Assembly (NCBI RefSeq): GCF_027924105.1
Contig: NZ_AP026972.1
Span: forward strand, 1,364,001 to 1,428,000
DNA: 64,000 bases
Reading direction: 5' to 3'
Origin: Polynucleobacter sp. KF022
GTDB lineage: Bacteria; Pseudomonadota; Gammaproteobacteria; Burkholderiales; Burkholderiaceae
Both the position numbers and the translations under genes were made by a program. The notes beneath the pieces are model-generated. The model did not search any database and had not been told where the DNA came from. It was given only the letters and a program-made list of their open reading frames with translations. Position 1 is the first letter of the stretch. Every line of letters starts with the position of its first letter. Positions 7,572 to 16,051 of the stretch are shown in pieces.

Positions 7572-10280
7572 TTAAGCATCACCTGCCGTATCGTCATTAG
7601 AGTCGGTTGCTGGATCAGCAGATACATCACTTTCTTCTGCATCATCAGCGTCATCATCAGAGTCGCTTTCAGCAATACGTTGCAAGCCAGACAAACGAGT
7701 ACCTTCATCCACATTGATCAAAGTAACGCCTTGAGTGGCGCGACCCATCTCACGAATTTCAGAAACACGTGTGCGCACTAGAACGCCACCAGTAGTAATC
7801 AACATAATCTGATCTTCTGGGGACACCAATGCGGCTGCAACTACTTTACCGTTTCGTTCTGAAGTCTGAATGGCGATCATGCCCTTAGTACCACGACCAT
7901 GACGAGTGTATTCAGCGATTGGCGTACGCTTGCCATAGCCATTCTCGGTAGCAGTTAATACGCTACTTGGAATTGATACGCCGTTCGCATCCACCACTGC
8001 TGCCTCAACACCTTCTGCAGCTTCTGCTGGAGCAACCAACATGGCAATCACTTGATGACCTTCACCCAAATTCATACCGCGCACACCGCGTGCAGTACGG
8101 CCCATTGGACGAACGTCATTCTCATCAAAGCGCACTGCCTTACCGGCATCAGAGAACAACATGACATCGTGCTGACCATCAGTAATCGCAGCGCCAACTA
8201 AGAAGTCGTTTTCGTTCAAATCAACAGCAATAATGCCAGCCTTACGTGGGTTAGAGAAGTCAGACAAACGTGTCTTCTTCACAGTGCCCAAGCTAGTAGC
8301 CATAAATACATACTGATCGTCTTGGTAGCCTTTAATCGGCAGAATCACCGTAATCTTCTCGCCTTCAATTAGCGGGAACATATTGACGATTGGCTTGCCG
8401 CGCGAAGTGCGACTTCCTTGCGGCACTTCCCAAACTTTGAGCCAGTACATGCGACCACGATCCGAGAAGCAAAGAATTGTGTCGTGCGTATTCGCTACGA
8501 AGAGTGTTTCAATCCAATCTTCATTCTTAGTAGCAGCTGCCTGCTTACCGCGTCCACCACGCTTTTGCGCACGGTATTCACTCAGCGGCTGACTCTTCAT
8601 ATAACCAGTATTTGAGAGTGTCACCACTAAATCTTGTGGCGTAATCAAATCTTCCGTGAAGAGTTCGGTTGCATTCATTTCGATAAATGAACGACGACCT
8701 GTGTCACCACCAGCAATACCAAATTCAGATTGCACTTCTTTCAACTCAGACTCAATCACTTGAGTAACACGCTCTGGCTTCGCTAACAAATCAAGTAAGT
8801 CAGAAATCTCTGCCATAACTTCTTTGTATTCGTTAACAATTTTGTCTTGCTCAAGGCCAGTCAAGCGTTGCAAACGCATCTGTAAAATTTCTTGTGCTTG
8901 GCTATCAGAGAGACGATATAAGCCTGTCGTTTGCATGCCGTACTCAGGCAACAAACCTTCTGGGCGATAAGCGTTGCGGCCGCCTGGCGTATCCGTCTCA
9001 GCACGCGCTAACATCTCACGCACCATTGATGAATCCCATGCTTTGCCCATCAGCTCTTGCTTAGCAATCACAGGGTTCGCAGCAGCTTTAATAATTGCAA
9101 TGAACTCATCGATGTTTGCCAACGCAACTGCTAAACCTTCTAAGACATGACCACGATCGCGTGCTTTACGTAATTCAAAAATCGTACGACGTGTCACTAC
9201 TTCACGACGATGTTGTAAGAAGTACTCCAGCATTTGCTTAAGGTTCAACAAGCGTGGTTGGTTATCTACCAGTGCCACCATGTTCATACCGAAGTTATCT
9301 TGCAGTTGAGTGCTCTTATACAAATTATTGAGCACTACTTCAGGTACTTCACCACGTTTGAGTTCAATCACAACGCGCATACCGGATTTATCTGATTCAT
9401 CACGCAAATCAGAAATGCCTTCTACTTTTTTCTCGTTGACTAACTCAGCGATGCGCTCAAGCAAATTCTTTTTGTTAACTTGGTACGGCAACTCATCAAC
9501 GATGATGGCTTGACGCGTGCCCTTATCCAAATCTTCGAAGTGAGTCTTTGCTCGCATAACCACGCGTCCACGACCCGTGCGATAGCCCTCGCGAACCCCT
9601 TGAACGCCATAAATGATGCCGGCGGTAGGGAAATCCGGAGCTGGAATGATCTCAATCAGCTCATCAATCGTACATTCTGGGTTGTGTAAGACGTGCAAAC
9701 AGGCTGAAACCACCTCATCCAGGTTGTGGGGAGGGATATTGGTCGCCATACCCACAGCAATGCCAGAACTGCCGTTTATCAGCAAATTAGGCACTTTGGC
9801 AGGCAGAATCAGGGGTTCTTTCTCGCTACCGTCGTAATTTGGCCCAAAATCGACCGTTTCCTTGTCCAAATCGGCCAAAAGCTCATGGGCGATCTTACGG
9901 AGGCGGATTTCGGTATATCGCATCGCAGCAGCGTTATCGCCGTCTACGGAGCCAAAGTTACCCTGCCCGTCAACCAGCATATAGCGCAGAGAGAAGTCCT
10001 GGGCCATCCGAACGATCGTGTCATACACCGCAGAATCACCGTGCGGGTGGTATTTACCGATTACATCGCCAACTATACGGGCAGATTTTTTGTAAGCTCG
10101 GTTCCAATCGTTGTTTAATTCATACATCGCGAATAAGACCCGGCGGTGAACCGGTTTGAGGCCATCACGCACGTCTGGCAGGGCTCTGCCGACGATGACG
10201 CTCATTGCGTAGTCCAAATAGGACCGCCGCATTTCGTCTTCGAGGGATATTGGTAGTGTTTCTTTAGCGGCTTGTTCCAT
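7572..10280 (-). CDS. gyrA: DNA gyrase subunit A
   Basis: With GyrB this type II topoisomerase introduces negative supercoils. The protein is 902 residues. The N-terminal breakage-reunion domain carries the catalytic Tyr122 in AAAMRYTEIRL and the quinolone-determining region with Ser83 and Asp87, both matching the susceptible E. coli residues at the same numbers. The C-terminal pinwheel domain has the GyrA box QKRGGRGK. The last 35 or so residues are a highly acidic Asp/Glu/Ser tail. It heads the minus-strand unit and diverges from the OmpA-type gene across a 159-base gap. An IHF or supercoiling-sensitive promoter is possible there but I cannot identify one. Confidence 0.98.
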   Translation of the reverse strand: MEQAAKETLPISLEDEMRRSYLDYAMSVIVGRALPDVRDGLKPVHRRVLFAMYELNNDWNRAYKKSARIVGDVIGKYHPHGDSAVYDTIVRMAQDFSLRYMLVDGQGNFGSVDGDNAAAMRYTEIRLRKIAHELLADLDKETVDFGPNYDGSEKEPLILPAKVPNLLINGSSGIAVGMATNIPPHNLDEVVSACLHVLHNPECTIDELIEIIPAPDFPTAGIIYGVQGVREGYRTGRGRVVMRAKTHFEDLDKGTRQAIIVDELPYQVNKKNLLERIAELVNEKKVEGISDLRDESDKSGMRVVIELKRGEVPEVVLNNLYKSTQLQDNFGMNMVALVDNQPRLLNLKQMLEYFLQHRREVVTRRTIFELRKARDRGHVLEGLAVALANIDEFIAIIKAAANPVIAKQELMGKAWDSSMVREMLARAETDTPGGRNAYRPEGLLPEYGMQTTGLYRLSDSQAQEILQMRLQRLTGLEQDKIVNEYKEVMAEISDLLDLLAKPERVTQVIESELKEVQSEFGIAGGDTGRRSFIEMNATELFTEDLITPQDLVVTLSNTGYMKSQPLSEYRAQKRGGRGKQAAATKNEDWIETLFVANTHDTILCFSDRGRMYWLKVWEVPQGSRTSRGKPIVNMFPLIEGEKITVILPIKGYQDDQYVFMATSLGTVKKTRLSDFSNPRKAGIIAVDLNENDFLVGAAITDGQHDVMLFSDAGKAVRFDENDVRPMGRTARGVRGMNLGEGHQVIAMLVAPAEAAEGVEAAVVDANGVSIPSSVLTATENGYGKRTPIAEYTRHGRGTKGMIAIQTSERNGKVVAAALVSPEDQIMLITTGGVLVRTRVSEIREMGRATQGVTLINVDEGTRLSGLQRIAESDSDDDADDAEESDVSADPATDSNDDTAGDA

Positions 10281-10439
10281 CTGGAAATAATATCATTTTG
10301 ATGACAGGTAGGCCCTATGCTAAGATTCTGTCAGTTTGTACGAAATTGAGATGTGTCGCTTTGCAGTTTTTGCATCAAGGTAGGGCGAATTACATTTAAG
10401 TTTGACTTTAATTAAAAAAGAGATTTTTGAGGACTAAAA

Positions 10440-11009
10440 ATGAACAAAACCCTAAAAGTGTTGCTGGCTTCTGTTATCACTGTTTCTGCTACTGCAGCAA
10501 TTGCATCTGATAACTGGGAAAACAGCTCTGGCTTGAATTGGAAAAACAACGACGGCACATTGTGCTGGCGCGATAACAACTGGACACCTGCTACTGCAGC
10601 TAAAGGTTGTGACGGTGCATTGGCTCCTAAAGCAGCAGCTTCTGGTGTAAGCCAAAGCAAGATCACTTTGCAAGCTGACACACTTTATGACTTCAACAAA
10701 TCTGACTTGAAACCAGAAGGTAAAGCTACTTTGGACAAGATCGCTAAAGATTTGAGCAAGATCAAGTTAGAAGTAATCATCGCTGTTGGTAACACTGACA
10801 GCGTTGGTACAGATGCATACAACATGGCCCTCGGTCAGCGTCGTGCGCAATCTGTTAAGACATACTTAGTAAGCAAGGGTGTTGACGGTAGCCGTATCTA
10901 CACAGAATCTAAAGGCAAGAGCAATCCAGTTGCATCAAACGCAACTGCTGAAGGCCGCGCTAAGAACCGCCGTACTGACATCGAAGTTGTTGGTACAGCA
11001 GCTAAGTAA
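10440..11009 (+). CDS. OmpA-family peptidoglycan-binding outer membrane protein
   Basis: This 189-residue protein has a Sec signal peptide (about residues 1-22, cleavage near AIA/SD), a short Trp/Asn-rich segment with two cysteines (LCWRDNNWTPA to KGCDG) that could form a disulphide, and a C-terminal OmpA/MotB domain (about 80-186). The domain holds TLYDFNKSDLKPEG, the TDSVGTDAYN loop and AEGRAKNRRTDI, which anchors to peptidoglycan in the family. It has no beta-barrel, so it is a small linker rather than a full porin. Codon use is strongly biased and a good GAGGA site precedes the ATG, both pointing to high expression. An intrinsic terminator follows, so it is probably monocistronic. Confidence 0.93.
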   Translation: MNKTLKVLLASVITVSATAAIASDNWENSSGLNWKNNDGTLCWRDNNWTPATAAKGCDGALAPKAAASGVSQSKITLQADTLYDFNKSDLKPEGKATLDKIAKDLSKIKLEVIIAVGNTDSVGTDAYNMALGQRRAQSVKTYLVSKGVDGSRIYTESKGKSNPVASNATAEGRAKNRRTDIEVVGTAAK

Positions 11010-11023
11010 TTCACTTTACTTGT

Positions 11024-11052
11024 AAAAAAGCCCGCTTCTAGCGGGCTTTTTT
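11024..11052 (+). terminator. Intrinsic terminator after the OmpA-type gene
   Basis: AAAAAAGCCCGC (11024-11035) pairs perfectly with GCGGGCTTTTTT (11041-11052) around a 5-base loop, ending in a T-run. It lies 15 bases after the stop codon. Confidence 0.92.
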
Positions 11053-11105
11053 ATTTCCGCTATATTCATAAACTTCTTCAATAGCCCTACAAACAGCCAA
11101 TCACC

Positions 11106-11795
11106 ATGAACGTCGACCAGTCAGAAATCGCCAAATTTAGCGCCCTAGCCCATCGCTGGTGGGATCCTAATAGCGAATTCAAGCCGCTGCACGCCATCAA
11201 TCCTCTACGCCTAAATTGGATCAAATCCTTCGTGAATTTAGAGGGTAAAAAAGTAGTGGATATTGGTTGTGGTGGTGGCATATTGGCTGAATCGATTTGC
11301 CAATCAGGCGCAGACACTACTGGTATCGATTTATCTGAAAAAGCACTCAAAGTTGCTGAGTTGCACGCGCTTGAAGTGGGTGCCAACCTGACTTATCGCT
11401 CCATCTCAGCAGAAGCACTTGCTGATGAACAGCCAGAACAATATGACGTAGTGACTTGTATGGAAATGTTGGAGCACGTACCCGATCCCGCATCAGTAGT
11501 ACGCGCTTGCGCCAAACTCTGCAAACCAGGTGGCACTTTATTTTTTAGCACCCTCAATCGCAGTCCTAAGTCCTACTTATTTGCGATTATCGGTGCTGAG
11601 TACATTCTCAAATTACTCCCTAAGGGTACCCATGAATACGCCAAATTCATCAAACCCTCTGAGCTAGTTGCGTTTACGCGTCAAGCCGGTCTAGAGATGA
11701 TCGGAATCAAGGGCCTGAGTTACAACCCATTTACGCAGGTGTATAGCCTTGGCGATGATGTGGATGTGAACTACATGATTGCCGTCAGAAAGTGA
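11106..11795 (+). CDS. ubiG: Ubiquinone biosynthesis O-methyltransferase
   Basis: UbiG performs both SAM-dependent O-methylations in ubiquinone synthesis. The protein is 229 residues. The SAM motif VVDIGCGGGILAE (residues 50-62), the acidic TGIDLS end of strand 2 and VTCMEMLEHVPDP (motif II) fit the family closely. FSALAHRWWDP near the N-terminus is a UbiG hallmark. No strong ribosome site is visible. It is followed 8 bases later by gph, a pairing common in proteobacteria. It supplies the quinone needed by the oxidases encoded further on. Confidence 0.95.
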   Translation: MNVDQSEIAKFSALAHRWWDPNSEFKPLHAINPLRLNWIKSFVNLEGKKVVDIGCGGGILAESICQSGADTTGIDLSEKALKVAELHALEVGANLTYRSISAEALADEQPEQYDVVTCMEMLEHVPDPASVVRACAKLCKPGGTLFFSTLNRSPKSYLFAIIGAEYILKLLPKGTHEYAKFIKPSELVAFTRQAGLEMIGIKGLSYNPFTQVYSLGDDVDVNYMIAVRK

Positions 11796-11803
11796 TCTGA
11801 AAC

Positions 11804-12484
11804 GTGAGTAATCTTTCCAGCCCCTATGCAGGCATCTTTTTTGATTTAGATGGCACTCTAGCCGATACCGCTCCAGATTTAGTGGCAGCGACCAATAAAT
11901 TGCTCGTGGCGCGCAATCTTGCACCCAAGCCTTATGAATTTCTGCGTCCTTACGCCTCGGCAGGAGCTCGTGGCTTGCTTGAGGGCGCCTTTGGAATCAG
12001 TCCTGACCACGCAGACTTCAACCTATTGCGCGATGAATTTTTCAGTAATTACGAAAAAGCCTTGCTAGTAGAGAGCAAGCTGTTTGATGGAATTGATCAT
12101 TTACTTGATCAAATGGATGCTGCAAAACTCCCTTGGGGAATCATTACCAATAAAAGTGAGCGCTTTACCAATCCCTTAACTGATCTCATGGGTCTGCGCC
12201 AGCGAGCCGTTTCCACCGTTTCTGGTGACACCACACCTTATTCAAAGCCGCATCCAGAACCCATCTTGCATGCAGCCAGAACTACCAACATTAACCCCAC
12301 CAAATCAATCTATGTTGGAGATGACATTAGAGACGTTCTGGCAGGTAAAGCAGCGGGAATGAAGACCGTAGCCGCCGCCTATGGTTACTGTGGCTGCAAA
12401 GAGCCTCCTGAAGCCTGGGGAGCAGACTACATCATCAATACACCGCTCGATTTACTGCAAATCATCTTCCCCAACAGGGAATAA
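11804..12484 (+). CDS. gph: Phosphoglycolate phosphatase (HAD superfamily)
   Basis: This dephosphorylates 2-phosphoglycolate formed from damaged DNA ends or oxygenation reactions. The 226-residue protein starts with GTG. The HAD motif I FFDLDGTLAD has the nucleophile Asp14 and Asp16; a Thr/Asn in ITNKS is motif II, and YVGDDIRDV holds the motif IV aspartates. The cap domain is inserted between motifs I and II as in subfamily IA. It is probably co-transcribed with ubiG. The exact substrate is family-based; closely related HAD phosphatases can differ. Confidence 0.9.
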   Translation: MSNLSSPYAGIFFDLDGTLADTAPDLVAATNKLLVARNLAPKPYEFLRPYASAGARGLLEGAFGISPDHADFNLLRDEFFSNYEKALLVESKLFDGIDHLLDQMDAAKLPWGIITNKSERFTNPLTDLMGLRQRAVSTVSGDTTPYSKPHPEPILHAARTTNINPTKSIYVGDDIRDVLAGKAAGMKTVAAAYGYCGCKEPPEAWGADYIINTPLDLLQIIFPNRE

Positions 12485-12549
12485 GCCAAAAGATATTCGG
12501 CAATTTAGGGTCGACGGCCTTAAAATAGGGCTTCCTATGCATGAACTCC

Positions 12550-12908
12550 GGGGTCGACATGGTTTCGACGTGGATTACAAAGCATCAAGGGCATACCGAG
12601 GACCCGTTATCTCGTAAATCAATGGGAATGTTTTAACTGCAAACGACGAACGTTTCGCACTAGCCGCTTAATTGCGGTTGCCCCTGAACTGATTCTCTCT
12701 TGGGTCAGCTAGCGCAAGCTAGATCAGGGTCATTTACAAGAGATAAGATCATTTCATGTCACGGGGAATGATTCGAAAACCTAGTGAATCGTCAGCGAAG
12801 AACGTGTCAGTCCGTGCTTAACTGATTAAATCAAATGATATGACTAAGTATGTAGAACTTGTTGTGGAGGATTTGCGGACGCGGGTTCGATTCCCGCCGA
12901 CTCCACCA
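12550..12908 (+). ncRNA. ssrA: Transfer-messenger RNA (tmRNA)
   Basis: tmRNA rescues stalled ribosomes and tags the nascent chain for proteolysis. The 5' end GGGGTCG pairs with CGACTCC at 12898-12904 in a 7-bp acceptor stem, followed by the discriminator A and an encoded CCA. GCGGGTTCGATTCCCGC is the T-arm. The resume codon GCA at 12639 opens the tag A-N-D-E-R-F-A-L-A-A, ending with TAA at 12669-12671. It is a one-piece molecule of about 359 bases, with pseudoknot-like GC arms between 12663 and 12840. The mature 5' end is inferred from stem pairing and would be cut by RNase P. Confidence 0.97.
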
Positions 12909-12936
12909 ATCAAAGCCAGCATTAAATGGCTGCACC

Positions 12937-12968
12937 AAAACCTTTCTTTCATTTTGAGGAAAGGTTTT
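12937..12968 (+). terminator. Intrinsic terminator after ssrA
   Basis: AAAACCTTTC (12937-12946) pairs with GAAAGGTTTT (12959-12968), followed by a T-rich GTTGTTTTT. It lies 28 bases after the tmRNA end and 8 bases before the stop of the convergent glycosyltransferase gene. It could act in both directions. Confidence 0.8.
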
Positions 12969-12975
12969 GTTGTTT

Positions 12976-14838
12976 TTAAAGCTCAGAAATATGATCGGGC
13001 GCCAACCCAGCTTCATGACGCTCGTACATTTTTTTATAGAGGGCTTCTAAATTCTGAGTAAACCGTGGCGTATCAAATAAAGGCTTCACCAAGCGATTCT
13101 CAGCAAGACGCTCCTTGATTGCCTGTAAGGCCGACTTGTCGCGCGCCAATTCAATTGCACGTTGCTCATACTCTTCAGGTGTTTTAGCAATTAACCCCTC
13201 TATTCCCAACGCACCCAGAAGGCTTGCTGAGACCCTACCCGGAAAAGTTTTGCCAGGGAGGGTTAATACCGGCACTCCAGCCCATAACGCATCACTAGCA
13301 GTTGTGTGGGCATTGTAGGGAAGCGTATCCAAAAACAGATCTGCCATTTTGTGGCGAGCCAAATGCTCTGGAAGGGGCAATCTTTTCGCAAAAATAATGC
13401 GGTCGGAGGAAATACCTCTTTTTAGTGCTTCAGCCTGCAGGTTTTTTTCAGCAGCCTCATTGTCCTGAATCAACCACAGGACACTTCCATCGACGGCCTT
13501 CAGAATACGCATCCAACGATCAAAAGTTTCGGGGGTAATCTTGTAATTATTGTTAAAGCAGCAGTAGACGAAAGCATTTTCTGGCAAACCTAACTCTGCT
13601 CTGGAAAATTGTCTTTTAGAAATGATGCGCTTTGCATCATTGGCCTGATAACTATGCGGCATATACGCAATTTTCTCCACATAATGCTGGCGGCTATCCG
13701 GTGGAATCACTATAGGATCTGCAATCAAATAATCCATATAGTCAGCGCCCAAGGTTCCTGGGAAACCCAAATAATTAACCTGAATAGGTGCTGGATGAGA
13801 TGCAAAGATATTTTGACGCCCCTCCCCAAAATAACCATTGAGGTTTACCAAAATATCGATATTCAATTCCTGAATTAATTGAATCACTTGGTGATCCGTT
13901 TTCTGGCTGATGTCGATGATTTCCTTAAATGCGTTTTTCATGCGCGGCCTCAGAACGCCGCCATCATCCCAGCCATTATCTAAAGCATAGATTTCAAAAT
14001 ATTTTTGGTCATGGCATTCATAAACACCAGTCATTAATACGGATGTTGCCTGATCCCTAAACTCCCCACACAAATAGGCAATACGTATTTTTTCGTTTTT
14101 TCTCTTAACGGGAGACTCTGCGGAGATATTTTCTTTTGCAGGAAAGCGTTGTTTAGCAAATATCTTTGCTGTCTCCAAAAGATCCTTCTCAGAATCTGAA
14201 ATTCCCTGAAAACCAAAAGGCTCAGCTACCAACTGATGGGCACGTAAATCCTCCTGAACCTTTAAATACATGCCTTCCAGGTCTGCCCAATCACAAATGA
14301 GCATTTTGTAATGCAAAATAATGCCGAGTAAAAATGGTTCGGTAGGTCGCAGGTGATATGCAGCGATATAGGCATGCAAAGCCTCTTCATAGCGCTTGAG
14401 TTCACCAAAAATCTTTCCCTTGTTGAACCATCCCTCAGTCATATTGGGCTGTAAGGCAACTGCTTTTTCGTAACAAACCAAAGCCTCTTCTCGCTGCCGA
14501 AGATTATCTAAACTTCTACCGTAATTCAGCCAGATATCAGGATTTTCGGGATCTAAACTGATTGCTCTCCGGTGGTACTCAAGTGCTTCAGCATCTCTTT
14601 GTAGAGTGGACAAAGCTTTTGCGGCGTTAAAAAGGAGTGCTGGATTATCAGGGGTGACCTGTAACGTTTGCTCAAAAAATACCAAAGCATCAATTGGACG
14701 ATGTTGCATTCCACAAACAACGCCCATCAAATGCAAGACATCTGGGTTTCCTGGATTGGCAATAACCATTTTCTCAAGCAAAGATTCAGCCTCAAGAAAT
14801 TGATTATTTTGCAGAGCCTCAAAAACGTTTTGGAACAT
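12976..14838 (-). CDS. TPR-repeat O-GlcNAc-transferase-like glycosyltransferase (GT41 type)
   Basis: From the ATG at 14838 this is 620 residues: about five TPR repeats (roughly 20-210, LNYGRSLDNLRQREEAL style) and then a catalytic region like eukaryotic O-linked GlcNAc transferase. Family motifs seen are HPAPIQVNYLGFPGTLG, KIAYMPHSYQ, FNNNYKITPETFDRWMRIL, and the nucleotide-sugar loop AHTTASDALWAGVPVLTLPG. The family transfers a sugar from a UDP-sugar to Ser/Thr of proteins; acceptors in this cell are unknown. In-frame sequence upstream to 14952 overlaps the next gene and is not family-like. No strong ribosome site is seen. The 31-base gap to the methyltransferase suggests co-transcription. 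The acceptor could instead be a surface protein or polymer. Confidence 0.87.
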   Translation of the reverse strand: MFQNVFEALQNNQFLEAESLLEKMVIANPGNPDVLHLMGVVCGMQHRPIDALVFFEQTLQVTPDNPALLFNAAKALSTLQRDAEALEYHRRAISLDPENPDIWLNYGRSLDNLRQREEALVCYEKAVALQPNMTEGWFNKGKIFGELKRYEEALHAYIAAYHLRPTEPFLLGIILHYKMLICDWADLEGMYLKVQEDLRAHQLVAEPFGFQGISDSEKDLLETAKIFAKQRFPAKENISAESPVKRKNEKIRIAYLCGEFRDQATSVLMTGVYECHDQKYFEIYALDNGWDDGGVLRPRMKNAFKEIIDISQKTDHQVIQLIQELNIDILVNLNGYFGEGRQNIFASHPAPIQVNYLGFPGTLGADYMDYLIADPIVIPPDSRQHYVEKIAYMPHSYQANDAKRIISKRQFSRAELGLPENAFVYCCFNNNYKITPETFDRWMRILKAVDGSVLWLIQDNEAAEKNLQAEALKRGISSDRIIFAKRLPLPEHLARHKMADLFLDTLPYNAHTTASDALWAGVPVLTLPGKTFPGRVSASLLGALGIEGLIAKTPEEYEQRAIELARDKSALQAIKERLAENRLVKPLFDTPRFTQNLEALYKKMYERHEAGLAPDHISEL

Positions 14839-14869
14839 ACCAAGAATATAAATTAATCGGGATTCAATC

Positions 14870-16051
14870 TTAAATCTTGGCTTGGGCAGCAAGACGCCAT
14901 AGGGAGGTAATTTCCTTGGATCGGGCCACATGCAATGCATCAGCCTTATCAAATGCCTTGTTATGGGTTGGCTTGGTATCTATTCGACCCAAAACCCGCA
15001 ACCCAGCTTGCTCGATCCATTGGAGAAGCTCATCTCTCGTCCTCAAGCCCAGATGCTCTGCCAAGTCAGAGAGAATGAGCCACCCCTCGCCACCATCAAG
15101 CAGGTGATTCTTTAAATGAAGCAAAAATCCTTTCAGCATCTGACTCTCAGGGTCATATACCGAATGCTCAAGTGAGGAACTTGGTCGAGCTGGTAGCCAT
15201 GGTGGATTGCAAATAATAAGCGCGGCTTTACCTGTTGGAAATAAATGAGTCTTGAGCACCTCTATTTGAGATTGCAAACCCAAGCGATCAATATTTTCTT
15301 GTGCGCATGTAATGGCGCGATCATCCAAATCTGTAGAAACAATTTTCTGGATTCCTCTCAAAGCCAAAACTACTGAGAGCACACCAGTACCAACACCAAT
15401 ATCAAAAGCGGTTGAAGATTTTTGAATAACTTCGGGTAACGGAGTTTTTAAAATTAATTCAATGTACTCGCCACGCACAGGCGAGAACACGCCATAATGC
15501 GGATGAATACGAACCTCCTCATCATCCCTGATTAATACTTGAACACCATTCTTGCGCCACTCATGAGCGCTGATGACTCCAAGTAATTCACGCAAAGAGA
15601 TTACATACGAGTCATTCCGGCCTCCATAAACCTCGGAGCAGGCTTGAGCCACATCGGGAGCGCGCCTGAGAGAGATGCTATGGTCTGGATTTACCTGTAT
15701 CAAAATCATTCCCAGAATACGGGCGCGCTGAGATTGGGCAAGACGATGCAAATTAAATGTGTCTAAGGGGCTTTTAGTTTTCTCTTTTGCCACTCTGTCA
15801 GCTCGAGTAGACTTTTTGGAAGGTTTATCCACCCTTCTTACCAAGGCCTGTAGAAGCTGTCGGGCATTCTGAAAATCCCCCCGATAAAGCATCGCCGTGC
15901 CCTCGCAAGCCAAGCGATAAGCAATATCAGCAGTCATCGTGTCATCAACGATTTGAATCTTTTTATGCGGGGCAATACCATTCTCTGAATGCCAACTAGC
16001 GCTATGCGTTTGTCCGCCTTCTTCCCATTGAAGAATTGATAACTGAGTCAC
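14870..16051 (-). CDS. Class I SAM-dependent methyltransferase with NPPW motif
   Basis: The C-terminal half of this 393-residue protein is a Rossmann methyltransferase: FDIGVGTGVLSVVLAL is the SAM motif, VSTDLDDRAI the acidic loop, and IICNPPWLPARP the NPPY-type catalytic motif shared by PrmC and other N-methyltransferases of amide or amino groups. The N-terminal 170 residues are less conserved and rich in Arg and Lys around 75-95. It may methylate a protein glutamine or an RNA base; the target cannot be told here. It starts with GTG directly after the TAG of the pirin gene, so the two are coupled. PrmC itself usually sits beside prfA, which is not here. Confidence 0.82.
   Translation of the reverse strand: MTQLSILQWEEGGQTHSASWHSENGIAPHKKIQIVDDTMTADIAYRLACEGTAMLYRGDFQNARQLLQALVRRVDKPSKKSTRADRVAKEKTKSPLDTFNLHRLAQSQRARILGMILIQVNPDHSISLRRAPDVAQACSEVYGGRNDSYVISLRELLGVISAHEWRKNGVQVLIRDDEEVRIHPHYGVFSPVRGEYIELILKTPLPEVIQKSSTAFDIGVGTGVLSVVLALRGIQKIVSTDLDDRAITCAQENIDRLGLQSQIEVLKTHLFPTGKAALIICNPPWLPARPSSSLEHSVYDPESQMLKGFLLHLKNHLLDGGEGWLILSDLAEHLGLRTRDELLQWIEQAGLRVLGRIDTKPTHNKAFDKADALHVARSKEITSLWRLAAQAKI

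Noticed and set aside
9726..10159. Two overlapping plus-strand frames of over 100 codons inside gyrA
   Set aside because: They are antisense to the conserved gyrA N-terminal domain and have no recognisable protein features.
12381..12617. Open frame of 78 codons over the gph end and tmRNA start
   Set aside because: It runs into the tmRNA body and has no ribosome site; it is a shadow frame.
12880..12908. tmRNA 3' end as an attachment site of an integrated island
   Set aside because: No integrase gene and no second copy of the 3' end sequence were found in the window.
12840..13061. Open frame over the tmRNA 3' end and the glycosyltransferase 3' end
   Set aside because: It reads through the tmRNA acceptor and terminator and matches no protein pattern.
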